Assembly (NCBI RefSeq): GCF_047654785.1
Contig: NZ_JASGKQ010000001.1
Location: forward strand, 496,001-560,000
From: Pelomonas sp047654785
GTDB taxonomy: Bacteria > Pseudomonadota > Gammaproteobacteria > Burkholderiales > Burkholderiaceae_C
Length of the DNA stretch: 64,000 nucleotides
Direction of reading: 5' to 3'
Position 1 is the first letter of the stretch. Each line of letters begins with the position of its first letter. Positions 46,420 to 54,446 of the stretch are shown piece by piece. The translations under genes and the position numbers were made by a program. The notes under the pieces were generated by a model. The model ran no database searches. It worked only from the letters and a program-made list of their open reading frames with translations, and was not told the origin of the DNA.

Positions 46420-48185
46420 GGCTTGGGGCTGGGGTCGTCGAGGCCGCGCAGCAGGTGCTGGAAGGCCTGCACGGCCAGTTCCGCGTCGTCCGCCGTCACC
46501 GACTCCAGCGGGTTGTGGCTGATGCCGCCGTTGCCGCAGCGCACGAACAGCATGGCCTGCGGCAGCAGCTCGTGCAGCTTCATCGCGTCGTGGCCGGCGC
46601 CGGAGGGCAGGCGGTGGACGGGCAGGCCCAGCGCCGCGACGGCCGCCTCCCAGCGCGCCTGCCAGGCCGGGTCGCTGGGCGCGGCGTCGGCGGCCAGCGT
46701 GGGCTGCAGCGTGAAGCTGAGGCCGCGGCGCTGGCAGATGTCGGCCAGCCGGGTGTGCACGTCCAGGTCCAGCCGGTCGCGCGCCGCGTCGGTGGTGGCG
46801 CGCAGGTCCAGGCTGAAGCGGCAGCGGCCGGGGATGACGTTGATGGAGCCCGAGGGCACGTCCAGCATGCCCACGGTGCCGACCACGTCGGGCATGGCGG
46901 CGGCGCGCTGCTCGACGAACAGGACCAGCTCTGCCACGGCCGCCGCCGCGTCGCGGCGCTGGCCCATCGGCGTGGTGCCGGCGTGGCTGGCCAGGCCAGT
47001 GATTTCGCCGGTGTAGCGGCGGCTGCCGTTGATGCTGGTGACGATGCCCAGCGGCAGGTCCAGGCCGTCCAGCACCGGGCCTTGCTCGATGTGGACCTCG
47101 ACGAAGCCGAGGTAGCGCGACGGGTCGCGCCGCAGCGGGCGGATGGCTTCCATCGTGCCGGGCAGGCCGGCGGCGCGCATCGCGTCGCGCAGCGTGATGC
47201 CGGCGGCGTCGGTGGCGTCCAGCCAGGCGGCCTGGAAGCCGCCGATGAGCGCGTTCGACGCGAGGAAATCGGCCGGAAAGCGCTGGCACTCCTCCTCGGA
47301 GAAGCCGACCACCTCCAGCCCGAACGGCAGGCGCTCGCCCGCGCGGTGCAGCTCGCGCACCGCCAGCATCGGCACGAGGATGCCGAGCCGCCCGTCGAAC
47401 CAGCCCGCGCGCCGCACGGTGTCGTAGTGGCTGCCGGTCAGCAGTCGCCGGCCGCCCGTGCCGTGATAGATGCCGACGACGTTGCCGACCGCGTCGCGGC
47501 TGACCTCGTCGAAGCCGCATTCATCGCGCATCCAGGCCATCAGCTGCCCGGCGACGGCGGTGTGCTGGGGCGTGGCGTAGGTGCAGGCCAGCCACTCGGA
47601 GGCTTCGCTGTGCGTGGCCAGTTGGGCGGCCCAGTCCCACAGCTGCTCGCCCAGCACCGGCCGCAGGCCGAACCTGTCGTTCAGCCGGATCTCGGCGATG
47701 CGGTGGATCTGGCGCAGGCATTCGGCGCGTTCCACGTCCGGATGGGCGCGCAGCCGGCGCTCGAAGGTGGCGATGATCTGCTGCCGCGTCAGCCCCAGGC
47801 CGCGCGGCCCGCGCACGGCCAGGATGAAGGGCCAGCCGAAGCGGGCGTTGTAGGCCGCGTTGAGCCGCTGCAGCGTGGCGAACTCGTCCGGCGTGCAGGC
47901 GGTCAGGCCGGCCTGCTGCTGCTCGTTCGTCGATGCCGCCGTCAGCTCGCCCGCCACGGCGGCCTTGCCGGCCAGTTCGGGGTGGGCGCGGATCAGGCCC
48001 AGTTGTTCGTCCCGCGATGCGTCGCGCACCACGCGGGCCAGTGCCGCCTTCAGCGCGGCCAGCGTCCGGAACGGGCGGCCCGCCGCGGCGCGCTCGGCGA
48101 TCCAGGGCGAGTGTTCGTAGGTGCCGTCCAGCAGCGCGACGAACTCGGCGGCGCTGGCGTCGTTGAGCGGGTCCAGGGTCATCAT
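46416..48185 (-). CDS. Bifunctional OHCU decarboxylase (UraD) - allantoate amidohydrolase (AllC)
   Basis: This 589-aa fusion joins two steps of urate catabolism. Residues ~1-170 are UraD-like (LIRAHPELAGKAAVAGELTAASTNEQQQAGL, NARFGWPFILAVRG) and convert OHCU to S-allantoin. Residues ~175-589 are an M20-type amidohydrolase of the AllC/HyuC group (LLTGSHYDTVRRAGWFDGRLG, VEVHIEQGPVLDGLDLPLGIVTSINGSRRYTG, LPSGAGHDAMKLHELLPQAMLFVRC) and hydrolyse allantoate. PuuE, acting between them, is encoded just upstream, with a 4-bp overlap. The fused enzymes flank the PuuE step rather than being consecutive. ATG 48185 is preferred over 48182 because of the overlap. Confidence 0.9.
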   Translation of the reverse strand: MMTLDPLNDASAAEFVALLDGTYEHSPWIAERAAAGRPFRTLAALKAALARVVRDASRDEQLGLIRAHPELAGKAAVAGELTAASTNEQQQAGLTACTPDEFATLQRLNAAYNARFGWPFILAVRGPRGLGLTRQQIIATFERRLRAHPDVERAECLRQIHRIAEIRLNDRFGLRPVLGEQLWDWAAQLATHSEASEWLACTYATPQHTAVAGQLMAWMRDECGFDEVSRDAVGNVVGIYHGTGGRRLLTGSHYDTVRRAGWFDGRLGILVPMLAVRELHRAGERLPFGLEVVGFSEEECQRFPADFLASNALIGGFQAAWLDATDAAGITLRDAMRAAGLPGTMEAIRPLRRDPSRYLGFVEVHIEQGPVLDGLDLPLGIVTSINGSRRYTGEITGLASHAGTTPMGQRRDAAAAVAELVLFVEQRAAAMPDVVGTVGMLDVPSGSINVIPGRCRFSLDLRATTDAARDRLDLDVHTRLADICQRRGLSFTLQPTLAADAAPSDPAWQARWEAAVAALGLPVHRLPSGAGHDAMKLHELLPQAMLFVRCGNGGISHNPLESVTADDAELAVQAFQHLLRGLDDPSPKP

Positions 48186-49138
48186 TCCCACACGAAAGCG
48201 GTCTTGGCGTCGAAGGGGTGCACGGCCTTCCAGTGCCGCGCGATGTCCAGCCGGCGGCACACCCACACGCGGTCGTGCGCCTCGACGTGGTCCAGGAAGC
48301 GCTGCAGCGCGCGCAGCCGCCCCGGGCGGCCGAGCAGCCGGCAGTGCATGCCGATGCTCATCATCCGCGGCGTCTCGGCCCCCTCGGCGTACAGCACGTC
48401 GAAGCTGTCGCGCAGGTACTCGAAGAAGGGCTGGCCATGGCTGAAGCCCTGCGGCAGCGCGAAGCGCATGTCGTTGCAGTCCAGCGTGTAGGGCACGACG
48501 AGGTGGGGGGCCAGCTCGCCGCTGGTCTTGCGCACCTGCAGCCAGAAGGGCAGGTCGTCGCCGTAGCAGTCGCTGTCGTACTCGAAGCCGCCGAAGTCGG
48601 CGACGAGCCGGCGCGTGTGCGGGCTGTCGCGGCCGGTGTACCAGCCCAGGCCGTGCGGGTCGCGGCCCAGCGTCAGGCGCTTGAGGCTGGCCATGGCCTG
48701 CGCCATGTGGGCGCGCTCGGTGTCCTCGTCCACGCCCTGGTAGTGGATCCAGCGCCAGCCGTGCGAGGCGATCTCGTGGTCCAGCTCGACGAAGGCCTGC
48801 GTCAGGTCCGGGTGGCGCTCCAGCGCCATGCCCACGCCGAACACGGTCAGCGGCAGCGCGCGCTGCTCGAACTCCTTCAGCAGCCGCCACACGCCCACGC
48901 GCGAGCCGTACTCGTAGAGGCTCTCCATGCTCAGGTGCCGCGCCGGGTAGCTGGCCGGGTTGGCCATCTCGGACAGGAACTGCTCGCTGCCCGCGTCGCC
49001 GTGCAGCACCGAGTTCTCGCCGCCTTCCTCGTAGTTGAGGACGAACTGCACCGCCACGCGGGCCTGGCCCGGCCATTGCGGATGGGGCGGGTGTTCGCCG
49101 TAGCCGACGAGATCGCGGGGGTAGCGTGCGGTGCTCAT
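48182..49138 (-). CDS. puuE: Allantoinase PuuE (polysaccharide-deacetylase fold)
   Basis: This 318-aa enzyme opens allantoin to allantoate. It is of the metal-independent PuuE type rather than the cyclic amidohydrolase AllB. Diagnostic blocks are YPRDLVGYGEHPPHPQWPGQARVAVQFVLNYEEGGENSVLHGD, HEIASHGWRWIHYQGVDEDTERAHM and GWYTGRDSPHTRRLV. It is the first gene of the minus-strand ureide operon (puuE, uraD-allC, M20), divergent from uraH with 49 bp between the starts. A longer start at an upstream ATG (MQSVGMSTARY) exists but adds only non-conserved residues. Confidence 0.95.
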   Translation of the reverse strand: MSTARYPRDLVGYGEHPPHPQWPGQARVAVQFVLNYEEGGENSVLHGDAGSEQFLSEMANPASYPARHLSMESLYEYGSRVGVWRLLKEFEQRALPLTVFGVGMALERHPDLTQAFVELDHEIASHGWRWIHYQGVDEDTERAHMAQAMASLKRLTLGRDPHGLGWYTGRDSPHTRRLVADFGGFEYDSDCYGDDLPFWLQVRKTSGELAPHLVVPYTLDCNDMRFALPQGFSHGQPFFEYLRDSFDVLYAEGAETPRMMSIGMHCRLLGRPGRLRALQRFLDHVEAHDRVWVCRRLDIARHWKAVHPFDAKTAFVWE

Positions 49139-49187
49139 CCCTACACTTTGCATCAAGCCGCAAGCGGCATCGGGCCATGGAGCTTCA

Positions 49188-49541
49188 ATGGGCAAACTGA
49201 CAACACATGTGCTGGACACCGCCAACGGCTGCCCGGCGGCCGGCATGGCCGTGCGGCTGTACCGTTTCGAGGCGCAAGGCCCCAAATGGCTGCGCAGCCT
49301 GCACCTGAATGGCGACGGCCGCGCCGACGGGCCGCTGCTGGAGGGCGCCGATCTGGTGGCCGGCCGCTACCGCCTGGTGTTCGAGGTGGCCGCGTATTTC
49401 CGCCGCCTCGGCGCGGCGCTGCCGGAGCCGGCCTTCCTCGACGAGGTGCCGCTGGACTTCGGCATCGCCGATCCGGCCGGCCACTACCACGTGCCGCTGC
49501 TCGCGTCGCCGTGGAGCTATTCGACCTACCGTGGCAGCTGA
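49188..49541 (+). CDS. uraH: 5-hydroxyisourate hydrolase (transthyretin-like, PucM/UraH)
   Basis: This 117-aa enzyme hydrolyses 5-hydroxyisourate, the product of urate oxidation, to OHCU. It has the N-terminal signature LTTHVLDTANGCPAAGMAV and the family-defining C-terminal tetrapeptide YRGS. ATG 49188 puts the start at the conserved MGKLTTHVLD; an upstream ATG at 49131 would run into the puuE start region. The downstream xdhC-like gene overlaps by 11 bp. No signal peptide is present, so it acts in the cytoplasm. Confidence 0.96.
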   Translation: MGKLTTHVLDTANGCPAAGMAVRLYRFEAQGPKWLRSLHLNGDGRADGPLLEGADLVAGRYRLVFEVAAYFRRLGAALPEPAFLDEVPLDFGIADPAGHYHVPLLASPWSYSTYRGS

Positions 49542-50301
49542 GGCGCTCGTCCTCGTCACCGTGGCCCGCACCCGCGGCAGCGTGCCGCGCGAGGCCGGCG
49601 CGTGGATGGCGGTGGCGGCCGGCGGCATCACCGGCACCGTCGGCGGCGGGCACCTGGAGTTCGACGCCATCGCCCGCGCCCGCGCGGCGCTCGCCGGCGC
49701 CGACCTGGCGGCCGAAGTGCGCTACCCGCTCGGCCCCAGCCTGGGCCAGTGCTGCGGCGGCGTCGTGTGGCTGCGCTTCGAGCGCGTCGCGGCGGGGGAG
49801 GACCTCGCCGCGCGCCTGCCCGGCGAGGCGCTGCGGCCGCTGGCGCTGTTCGGCGCCGGCCACGTCGGCGACGCGATCGCGCGCATTGCCCGCGAGCTGC
49901 CGCTGGCGCTGCACTGGATCGACAGCCGCGACGGCCAGTTCCCCGCCGGGCCGCCCGTGCGCGGCTGGCGCCAGGAGGTGTGCAGCCCGGCGGCCGACGC
50001 CGTGGCCGACCTCGCGCCCGGCGCGGCCGTGCTGGTCATGAGCCACAGCCACGCGGAAGACTTCGACATCCTCGCCGCCTGCCTGCAGCGCCAGCGCGAG
50101 CGGCGCGACCTGCCCTTCATCGGCATGATCGGCAGCCGCACGAAGTGGGCGAGCTTCCGCCAGCGGCTGGCCGCGCGCGGCTTCGGCGAGGCGGAGTGGG
50201 GCCGGGTGGCCTGCCCGATCGGCGTGCCCGGCGTGGCGGGCAAGCAGCCGGCCGTCATCGCGGTGGCGGTGCTGGCGCAGGTGCTGGCGCTGCCTGCATA
50301 A
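49531..50301 (+). CDS. xdhC: Xanthine dehydrogenase accessory protein XdhC
   Basis: This 256-aa chaperone sulfurates and inserts the molybdenum cofactor into xanthine dehydrogenase. N-terminal VTVARTRGSVPREAGAWMAV and GGGHLEF precede GQCCGGVVWLRFE, and a Rossmann segment LALFGAGHVGDAIARIA follows; the C-terminus has FIGMIGSRTKWASFRQRL. The likely start is GTG 49531, inside the end of uraH, which suggests translational coupling. The xdhA/xdhB subunit genes are not in this window. Its presence ties purine oxidation to the urate pathway encoded around it. Confidence 0.92.
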   Translation: MAAEALVLVTVARTRGSVPREAGAWMAVAAGGITGTVGGGHLEFDAIARARAALAGADLAAEVRYPLGPSLGQCCGGVVWLRFERVAAGEDLAARLPGEALRPLALFGAGHVGDAIARIARELPLALHWIDSRDGQFPAGPPVRGWRQEVCSPAADAVADLAPGAAVLVMSHSHAEDFDILAACLQRQRERRDLPFIGMIGSRTKWASFRQRLAARGFGEAEWGRVACPIGVPGVAGKQPAVIAVAVLAQVLALPA

Positions 50302-50404
50302 ACTCGCGCCCTGTCGCAGCGGCGTCGGGTCCGAATCCTGCAGGCGCGACGCCCGAGACCCCACAGCACCCGCCGTGGTGGGGCCGCACGAGGAATCACC
50401 GCGC

Positions 50405-51589
50405 ATGGACATCTACCTGCTCGACTGGGCCAGCCTGCTGCTGCGCTGGCTGCACGTCATCACCGCCATCGCCTGGATCGGCGCGTCGTTCTACTTCGTC
50501 TGGCTGGACAACCACCTCGTCAGGCCGCAGGCCGCCGACCTGCAGGCCAAGGGCGTGGACGGCGAGCTGTGGGCGGTGCACGGCGGCGGCTTCTACAACC
50601 CGCAGAAATACAGGGCCGCGCCGGCCGACCTGCCCCGGGACCTGCACTGGTTCTACTGGGAGAGCTATTGGACGTGGATGAGCGGCTTCGCGCTGTTCGT
50701 CGTGCTCTACCTGTTCAACGCCGGCCAGATGCTGGTGGACGCGCGCGTGCACGCCTGGGGCGCGCCCTGGCAGGCGGTGTGCGCGGCGCTGGGCTTCCTC
50801 GTCATGGGCACGGTGGTGTATGAGATCGCCTGCCAGGCGCTGGGCCGCACCCGCGACGGCGGCATCGGCAACGACGGCCGGGTGCTGGCGGTCGTCGCGG
50901 TGTTCGTCGTGTTCGCGGCGTGGCTGGCGGGCCAGCTGTTCGCCGGCCGCGCGGCCTTCCTCATCGTCGGCGCCATGATCGCCACGCTGATGACGGCCAA
51001 CGTGGCGCACTGGATCATCCCGGGCCAGCGCAAGGTGATCGCGCAGATGCGCGCGGGCGAGCCGGTCGACCCCCGCCACGGCCAGCGCGGCAAGCAGCGC
51101 AGCGTGCACAACACCTACTTCACGCTGCCGGTGCTGGTCGCCATGCTCAGCAACCACTACGGGCTGCTGTACCAGCACCCGCACAACTGGGCCGTGCTGA
51201 GCGCGCTGATGGCCGCGGGCGTGGCGATCCGCGTCTTCTTCGTGAAGCGCCACAAGGGCGTCAACAGCCTGGGCGCGGCCGCCGCGGCGCTGGCGCTGCT
51301 GGCCGGGCTGGTCGCGTGGCTGGCACCTCCGGCCGCGCCGCCCGCTGCGGCGCGGCCGCCGGTGACCCTGGGCGAGGTGCAGGCCGTCGTCGCGCAGCGC
51401 TGCGCCGTCTGCCATGCCGGCGCGGCCGCGCAGAAGGGCGTGCGGCTGGACTCCGCCGAGGCGCTGGCCGCGCACCGCGGGGCGATCTACCAGCAGGTCG
51501 TCGTGCAGCGCGCGATGCCGCTGGGCAACGCGACGGCCATGACCGATGACGAGCGCGCCCTGGTCGGCCGCTGGGCCGCGCAGCCGTGA
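50405..51589 (+). CDS. puuD: Membrane-bound urate hydroxylase PuuD with C-terminal cytochrome c domain
   Basis: This 394-aa protein oxidises urate to 5-hydroxyisourate. The first ~300 residues contain eight or so hydrophobic helices with conserved WLHVITAIAWIGASFYFVWLD, HWFYWESYWTWMSG and VHNTYFTLPVLVAMLSNHY. The C-terminal ~80 residues form a small c-type cytochrome with one haem site, CAVCH, at 333-337. Electrons therefore go to the respiratory chain instead of producing peroxide. GAGGA lies about 10 bases before ATG 50405. The glycerate kinase gene overlaps its stop (GTGA). Confidence 0.93.
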   Translation: MDIYLLDWASLLLRWLHVITAIAWIGASFYFVWLDNHLVRPQAADLQAKGVDGELWAVHGGGFYNPQKYRAAPADLPRDLHWFYWESYWTWMSGFALFVVLYLFNAGQMLVDARVHAWGAPWQAVCAALGFLVMGTVVYEIACQALGRTRDGGIGNDGRVLAVVAVFVVFAAWLAGQLFAGRAAFLIVGAMIATLMTANVAHWIIPGQRKVIAQMRAGEPVDPRHGQRGKQRSVHNTYFTLPVLVAMLSNHYGLLYQHPHNWAVLSALMAAGVAIRVFFVKRHKGVNSLGAAAAALALLAGLVAWLAPPAAPPAAARPPVTLGEVQAVVAQRCAVCHAGAAAQKGVRLDSAEALAAHRGAIYQQVVVQRAMPLGNATAMTDDERALVGRWAAQP

Positions 51590-52872
51590 CGCCCGACCCG
51601 CGCGCGCTGCTGCGCCAGCTGCTGGACGTGGCCGTGGCGCGCGCGCTGCCGGCCGAGGTGCTGGCCGCCCACCTGCCGCCGCCGCCGGCCGGCCGCACGC
51701 TGGTGCTGGGCGCCGGCAAGGCCGGCGGCGCGATGGCGCAGGCGCTGGAGGCCGCCTGGCCGGCCGACGCGCCGCTGAGCGGCCTCGTCATCACCCGCTA
51801 CGGCCATGTGCCGCCCGGCTACCGGCCGCGCCGGCTGGCGGTGGTGGAGGCCGCGCACCCGGTGCCGGACGCCGCCGGCCTGGCCGCCAGCGAACGGCTG
51901 CTGGCGCTGACCCGCGGCCTGACGGCGGACGACCTCGTCATCTGCCTGATCTCCGGCGGCGGCTCCGCGCTGCTGAGCCTGCCCGCGCCGGGCCTGACGC
52001 TGGCGGACAAGCAGGCCGTCAACCGCGCGCTGCTGCACAGCGGCGCGACCATCGCCGAGATGAACTGCGTGCGCAAGCACCTCTCGGCGATCAAGGGCGG
52101 CCGGCTGGCCGCGGCCTGCGCGCCGGCCCGCGTGCTGACGCTGACGATCAGCGACGTGCCGGGCGACGATCCCGCGGTCATCGCCTCCGGCCCCACGGTG
52201 GCCGACGCGACGACCTGCGCCGACGCGCTGGCGGTCTGCCGCCGCTATCGGCTCGACCTGCCGGACGGGGCCCGCGCCGGCCTGGCGTCGGGCGCGTTCG
52301 AGACGCCCAAGCCCGGCGACGCGCGGCTGGCCGGCCATGAACTCGTGATGCTCGCCACGCCGCAGATGAGCCTGGCGGCCGCGGCCGACGCGGCGCGCGC
52401 GCAGGGCCTCGCGGCGCACATCCTCAGCGACGAGATCGAGGGCGAGTCGCGCGTGGTCGGCGGCGTGCACGCGGCGCTGGCCCGCGCGGTGGCGCGGCGC
52501 GGCCAGCCCTTCGCCGGGCCCTGCGTGATCCTGTCCGGCGGCGAGACGACCGTGACCGTCGATTCCGGCAAGCCGGCCGGGCAGGGCGGCCGCGCCACCG
52601 AGTTCCTGCTCGGCTGCGCGCTGGCGCTGGACGGGGAGCCCGGCGTCCACGCGCTGGCGGCCGATACCGACGGCATCGACGGCGTCGGCCCGCATGCCGG
52701 CGCGCTGCTCACGCCCACCAGCCTGGCCCGTGCCCGCGCGCTGGGCCTGAACCCGCAGGCGCTGCTGGACGCGCACGACAGCGCCAGCTTCTTCGCGCCG
52801 CTGGGCGACCTGCTGGTCCCCGGCCCGACGTTCACCAACGTCAACGACTTCCGTGCATTGCTGATCGTTTAG
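51586..52872 (+). CDS. Glycerate 2-kinase, MOFRL family (TtuD/GckA)
   Basis: This 428-aa enzyme phosphorylates D-glycerate to 2-phosphoglycerate. The family marks are LVLGAGKAGGAMAQALE, CLISGGGSALLSLPAPGLTLADKQ, NCVRKHLSAIKGGRLA, SDVPGDDPAVIASGPT and a C-terminal MOFRL domain with LSGGETTVTV and GGRATEFLLG. The GTG start (51586) overlaps the puuD stop. It provides the exit for glyoxylate made from ureidoglycolate via tartronate semialdehyde and glycerate, which explains its place beside the ureide genes. Confidence 0.93.
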   Translation: MTPDPRALLRQLLDVAVARALPAEVLAAHLPPPPAGRTLVLGAGKAGGAMAQALEAAWPADAPLSGLVITRYGHVPPGYRPRRLAVVEAAHPVPDAAGLAASERLLALTRGLTADDLVICLISGGGSALLSLPAPGLTLADKQAVNRALLHSGATIAEMNCVRKHLSAIKGGRLAAACAPARVLTLTISDVPGDDPAVIASGPTVADATTCADALAVCRRYRLDLPDGARAGLASGAFETPKPGDARLAGHELVMLATPQMSLAAAADAARAQGLAAHILSDEIEGESRVVGGVHAALARAVARRGQPFAGPCVILSGGETTVTVDSGKPAGQGGRATEFLLGCALALDGEPGVHALAADTDGIDGVGPHAGALLTPTSLARARALGLNPQALLDAHDSASFFAPLGDLLVPGPTFTNVNDFRALLIV

Positions 52873-52941
52873 CGCAGGTGAAGTGCGTGGCGGGCCCCGG
52901 TGCCCGGACCTAGACTGGTCGCATCCACCCGGGAGCCCTTC

Positions 52942-53781
52942 ATGACCGTCACCGCCGAACGTTTTTTCGTCAAGCACAACGCCCTGCCGACCATGCCGGA
53001 GGTGGCCGCCCGGCTGCTGAAGAGCTTCGACGACGACAACGTGGGCCTGGGCCAGATCGCCGCGCTGGTCGAGAAGGACTCGACGCTGGCCGCCAAGGTG
53101 CTGCGCCTGGCCAACAGCGCGCACTACAGCCCGTCGCACCAGATCGCGTCCGTCATCGACGCCGCGCACGCGCTGGGCCTGGAGACGCTGCGCAACCTGG
53201 CCCTGGCCGCCTGTCTGAGCGCCGCCTTCCCGGTCGTGCAGGGCCTGGACCGCACGGTGTTCTGGCGCCACAGCGTCGCCACCGCGAACTACGCGCGCAT
53301 CCTGGCCCGCATGCTGGGCGCCGACGGCGCCACGGCCGACACCGCCTACCTCGCCGGCCTGATGCTGCGCACCGGCCAGCTGCTGATGGCGCTGGACGCC
53401 CCCGAGCTCGTCGCCGACGTGGAGGCCCACGCCGCCGAGCCGGGCAGCCGCTTCTCGCTGGAGGCGCACCGCTTCGGCTGCACGCATGCCGACGTGACCG
53501 CCTCGCTCGCCGCGCACTGGCGCTTCCCGGCGGCGATGGTGACGGCCTTCGAGGACGCCAACGCGCCGCTGGAGGTCCGCCCGTTCTCGCTGATCGCCGC
53601 GGTGCTGCACCTGGCCGAGGTGCTGGCCGACGCGGCCCAGCGGCACGACGAGCCGGTGCCGGCGCTGCAGGCCGCGGTGCCCGAGCTGATCGAGCACCTG
53701 CACCTGGACCTCGAGCTGCTGGCCGCCAAGGTGGCCGCGGCCGGCGACCCGGCGGCGGAAGTCGAGCAGATGCTGCGCTGA
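52942..53781 (+). CDS. HDOD-domain signalling protein
   Basis: A 279-aa protein composed almost entirely of an HDOD domain (LPTMPEVAARLLKSFDDDNVGLGQIAALVEKDSTLAAKVLRLANSA, IDAAHALGLETLRNLALAACL). HDOD proteins resemble HD phosphohydrolases but lack the catalytic His-Asp pair, and act in signalling, for example in cyclic-di-GMP or cell-cycle control; the mechanism is poorly known. The start at ATG 52942 is supported by GGGAG a few bases upstream. No fused GGDEF/EAL or receiver domain is present. It converges on the phosphatase gene. Confidence 0.9.
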   Translation: MTVTAERFFVKHNALPTMPEVAARLLKSFDDDNVGLGQIAALVEKDSTLAAKVLRLANSAHYSPSHQIASVIDAAHALGLETLRNLALAACLSAAFPVVQGLDRTVFWRHSVATANYARILARMLGADGATADTAYLAGLMLRTGQLLMALDAPELVADVEAHAAEPGSRFSLEAHRFGCTHADVTASLAAHWRFPAAMVTAFEDANAPLEVRPFSLIAAVLHLAEVLADAAQRHDEPVPALQAAVPELIEHLHLDLELLAAKVAAAGDPAAEVEQMLR

Positions 53782-53809
53782 GCCTCGGCGGCGCGACAGG
53801 CCCCGCCCG

Positions 53810-54358
53810 CTACAGGCAGCCGGCCTGCGGCGCCGCGGCGCTCGGCGCGCCATAGCCGAACTGCGCCCAGCGGGGCGGCTCGGCGCCGCCGGGCCGCAGC
53901 AGGAACACGTGGTGGAAGCTGGTGTCGCACAGATCCGGCAGCGCCGGCCCGCCCAGCGCGGCCAGCACCGCCGGGACGGTGTTGCCGTGGCCCACGACCA
54001 GCACCACGCCGGTCTGCGCCCGCACCTCGTCGGCCACCGCCTGCACGTGGCCGGCCCGGGCCTCGACCACCTGCGGCCGCAGGCCCAGCGCGCGGGCCAG
54101 CGGCGCGGCGGTGTCGCGCGTGCGGCGGTAGGGCGTCGTCACGATGGCGTTCACGCGCAGGCCGGCCAGCGCCTGGGCCAGCGCGTCGGCCCGCTGCTGG
54201 CCGGCGGGCGTCAGCGCGGGGTCGCCTGCCGGTTCGGCGGCGCGCTCCGCGTGGCGCACCAGCACGACGAGATCGGGCCCGGCCCCGGCGGGCAGGGCGA
54301 GCGCGGCGGCCAGCAGGCCGGCCGGCAGCAGGGGGGACAAGCGGGGCAAGGGCGGCAT
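53810..54358 (-). CDS. Exported histidine-phosphatase-family protein (SixA/PhoE-like)
   Basis: A 182-aa protein with an N-terminal hydrophobic signal (LLPAGLLAAALALPAGAG). The phosphatase core is VVLVRHAERAAEPAGDPALTPAGQQRADAL with the catalytic RHAE, and VVGHGNTVPAVL supplies the second His. Periplasmic location is predicted. Its substrate is unknown. ATG 54358 is chosen so that the signal peptide has normal length; upstream ATGs would add a Gly-rich extension. It is divergent from lolC. Confidence 0.85.
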   Translation of the reverse strand: MPPLPRLSPLLPAGLLAAALALPAGAGPDLVVLVRHAERAAEPAGDPALTPAGQQRADALAQALAGLRVNAIVTTPYRRTRDTAAPLARALGLRPQVVEARAGHVQAVADEVRAQTGVVLVVGHGNTVPAVLAALGGPALPDLCDTSFHHVFLLRPGGAEPPRWAQFGYGAPSAAAPQAGCL

Positions 54359-54446
54359 CGCGCTTCCATCAAGGGGTGGGCCGGGATTCTCGCCAGGCCC
54401 GCCAGTTACCATGCCGGCCCCATGCCGAATGCCTTGCCCCCGCCCC

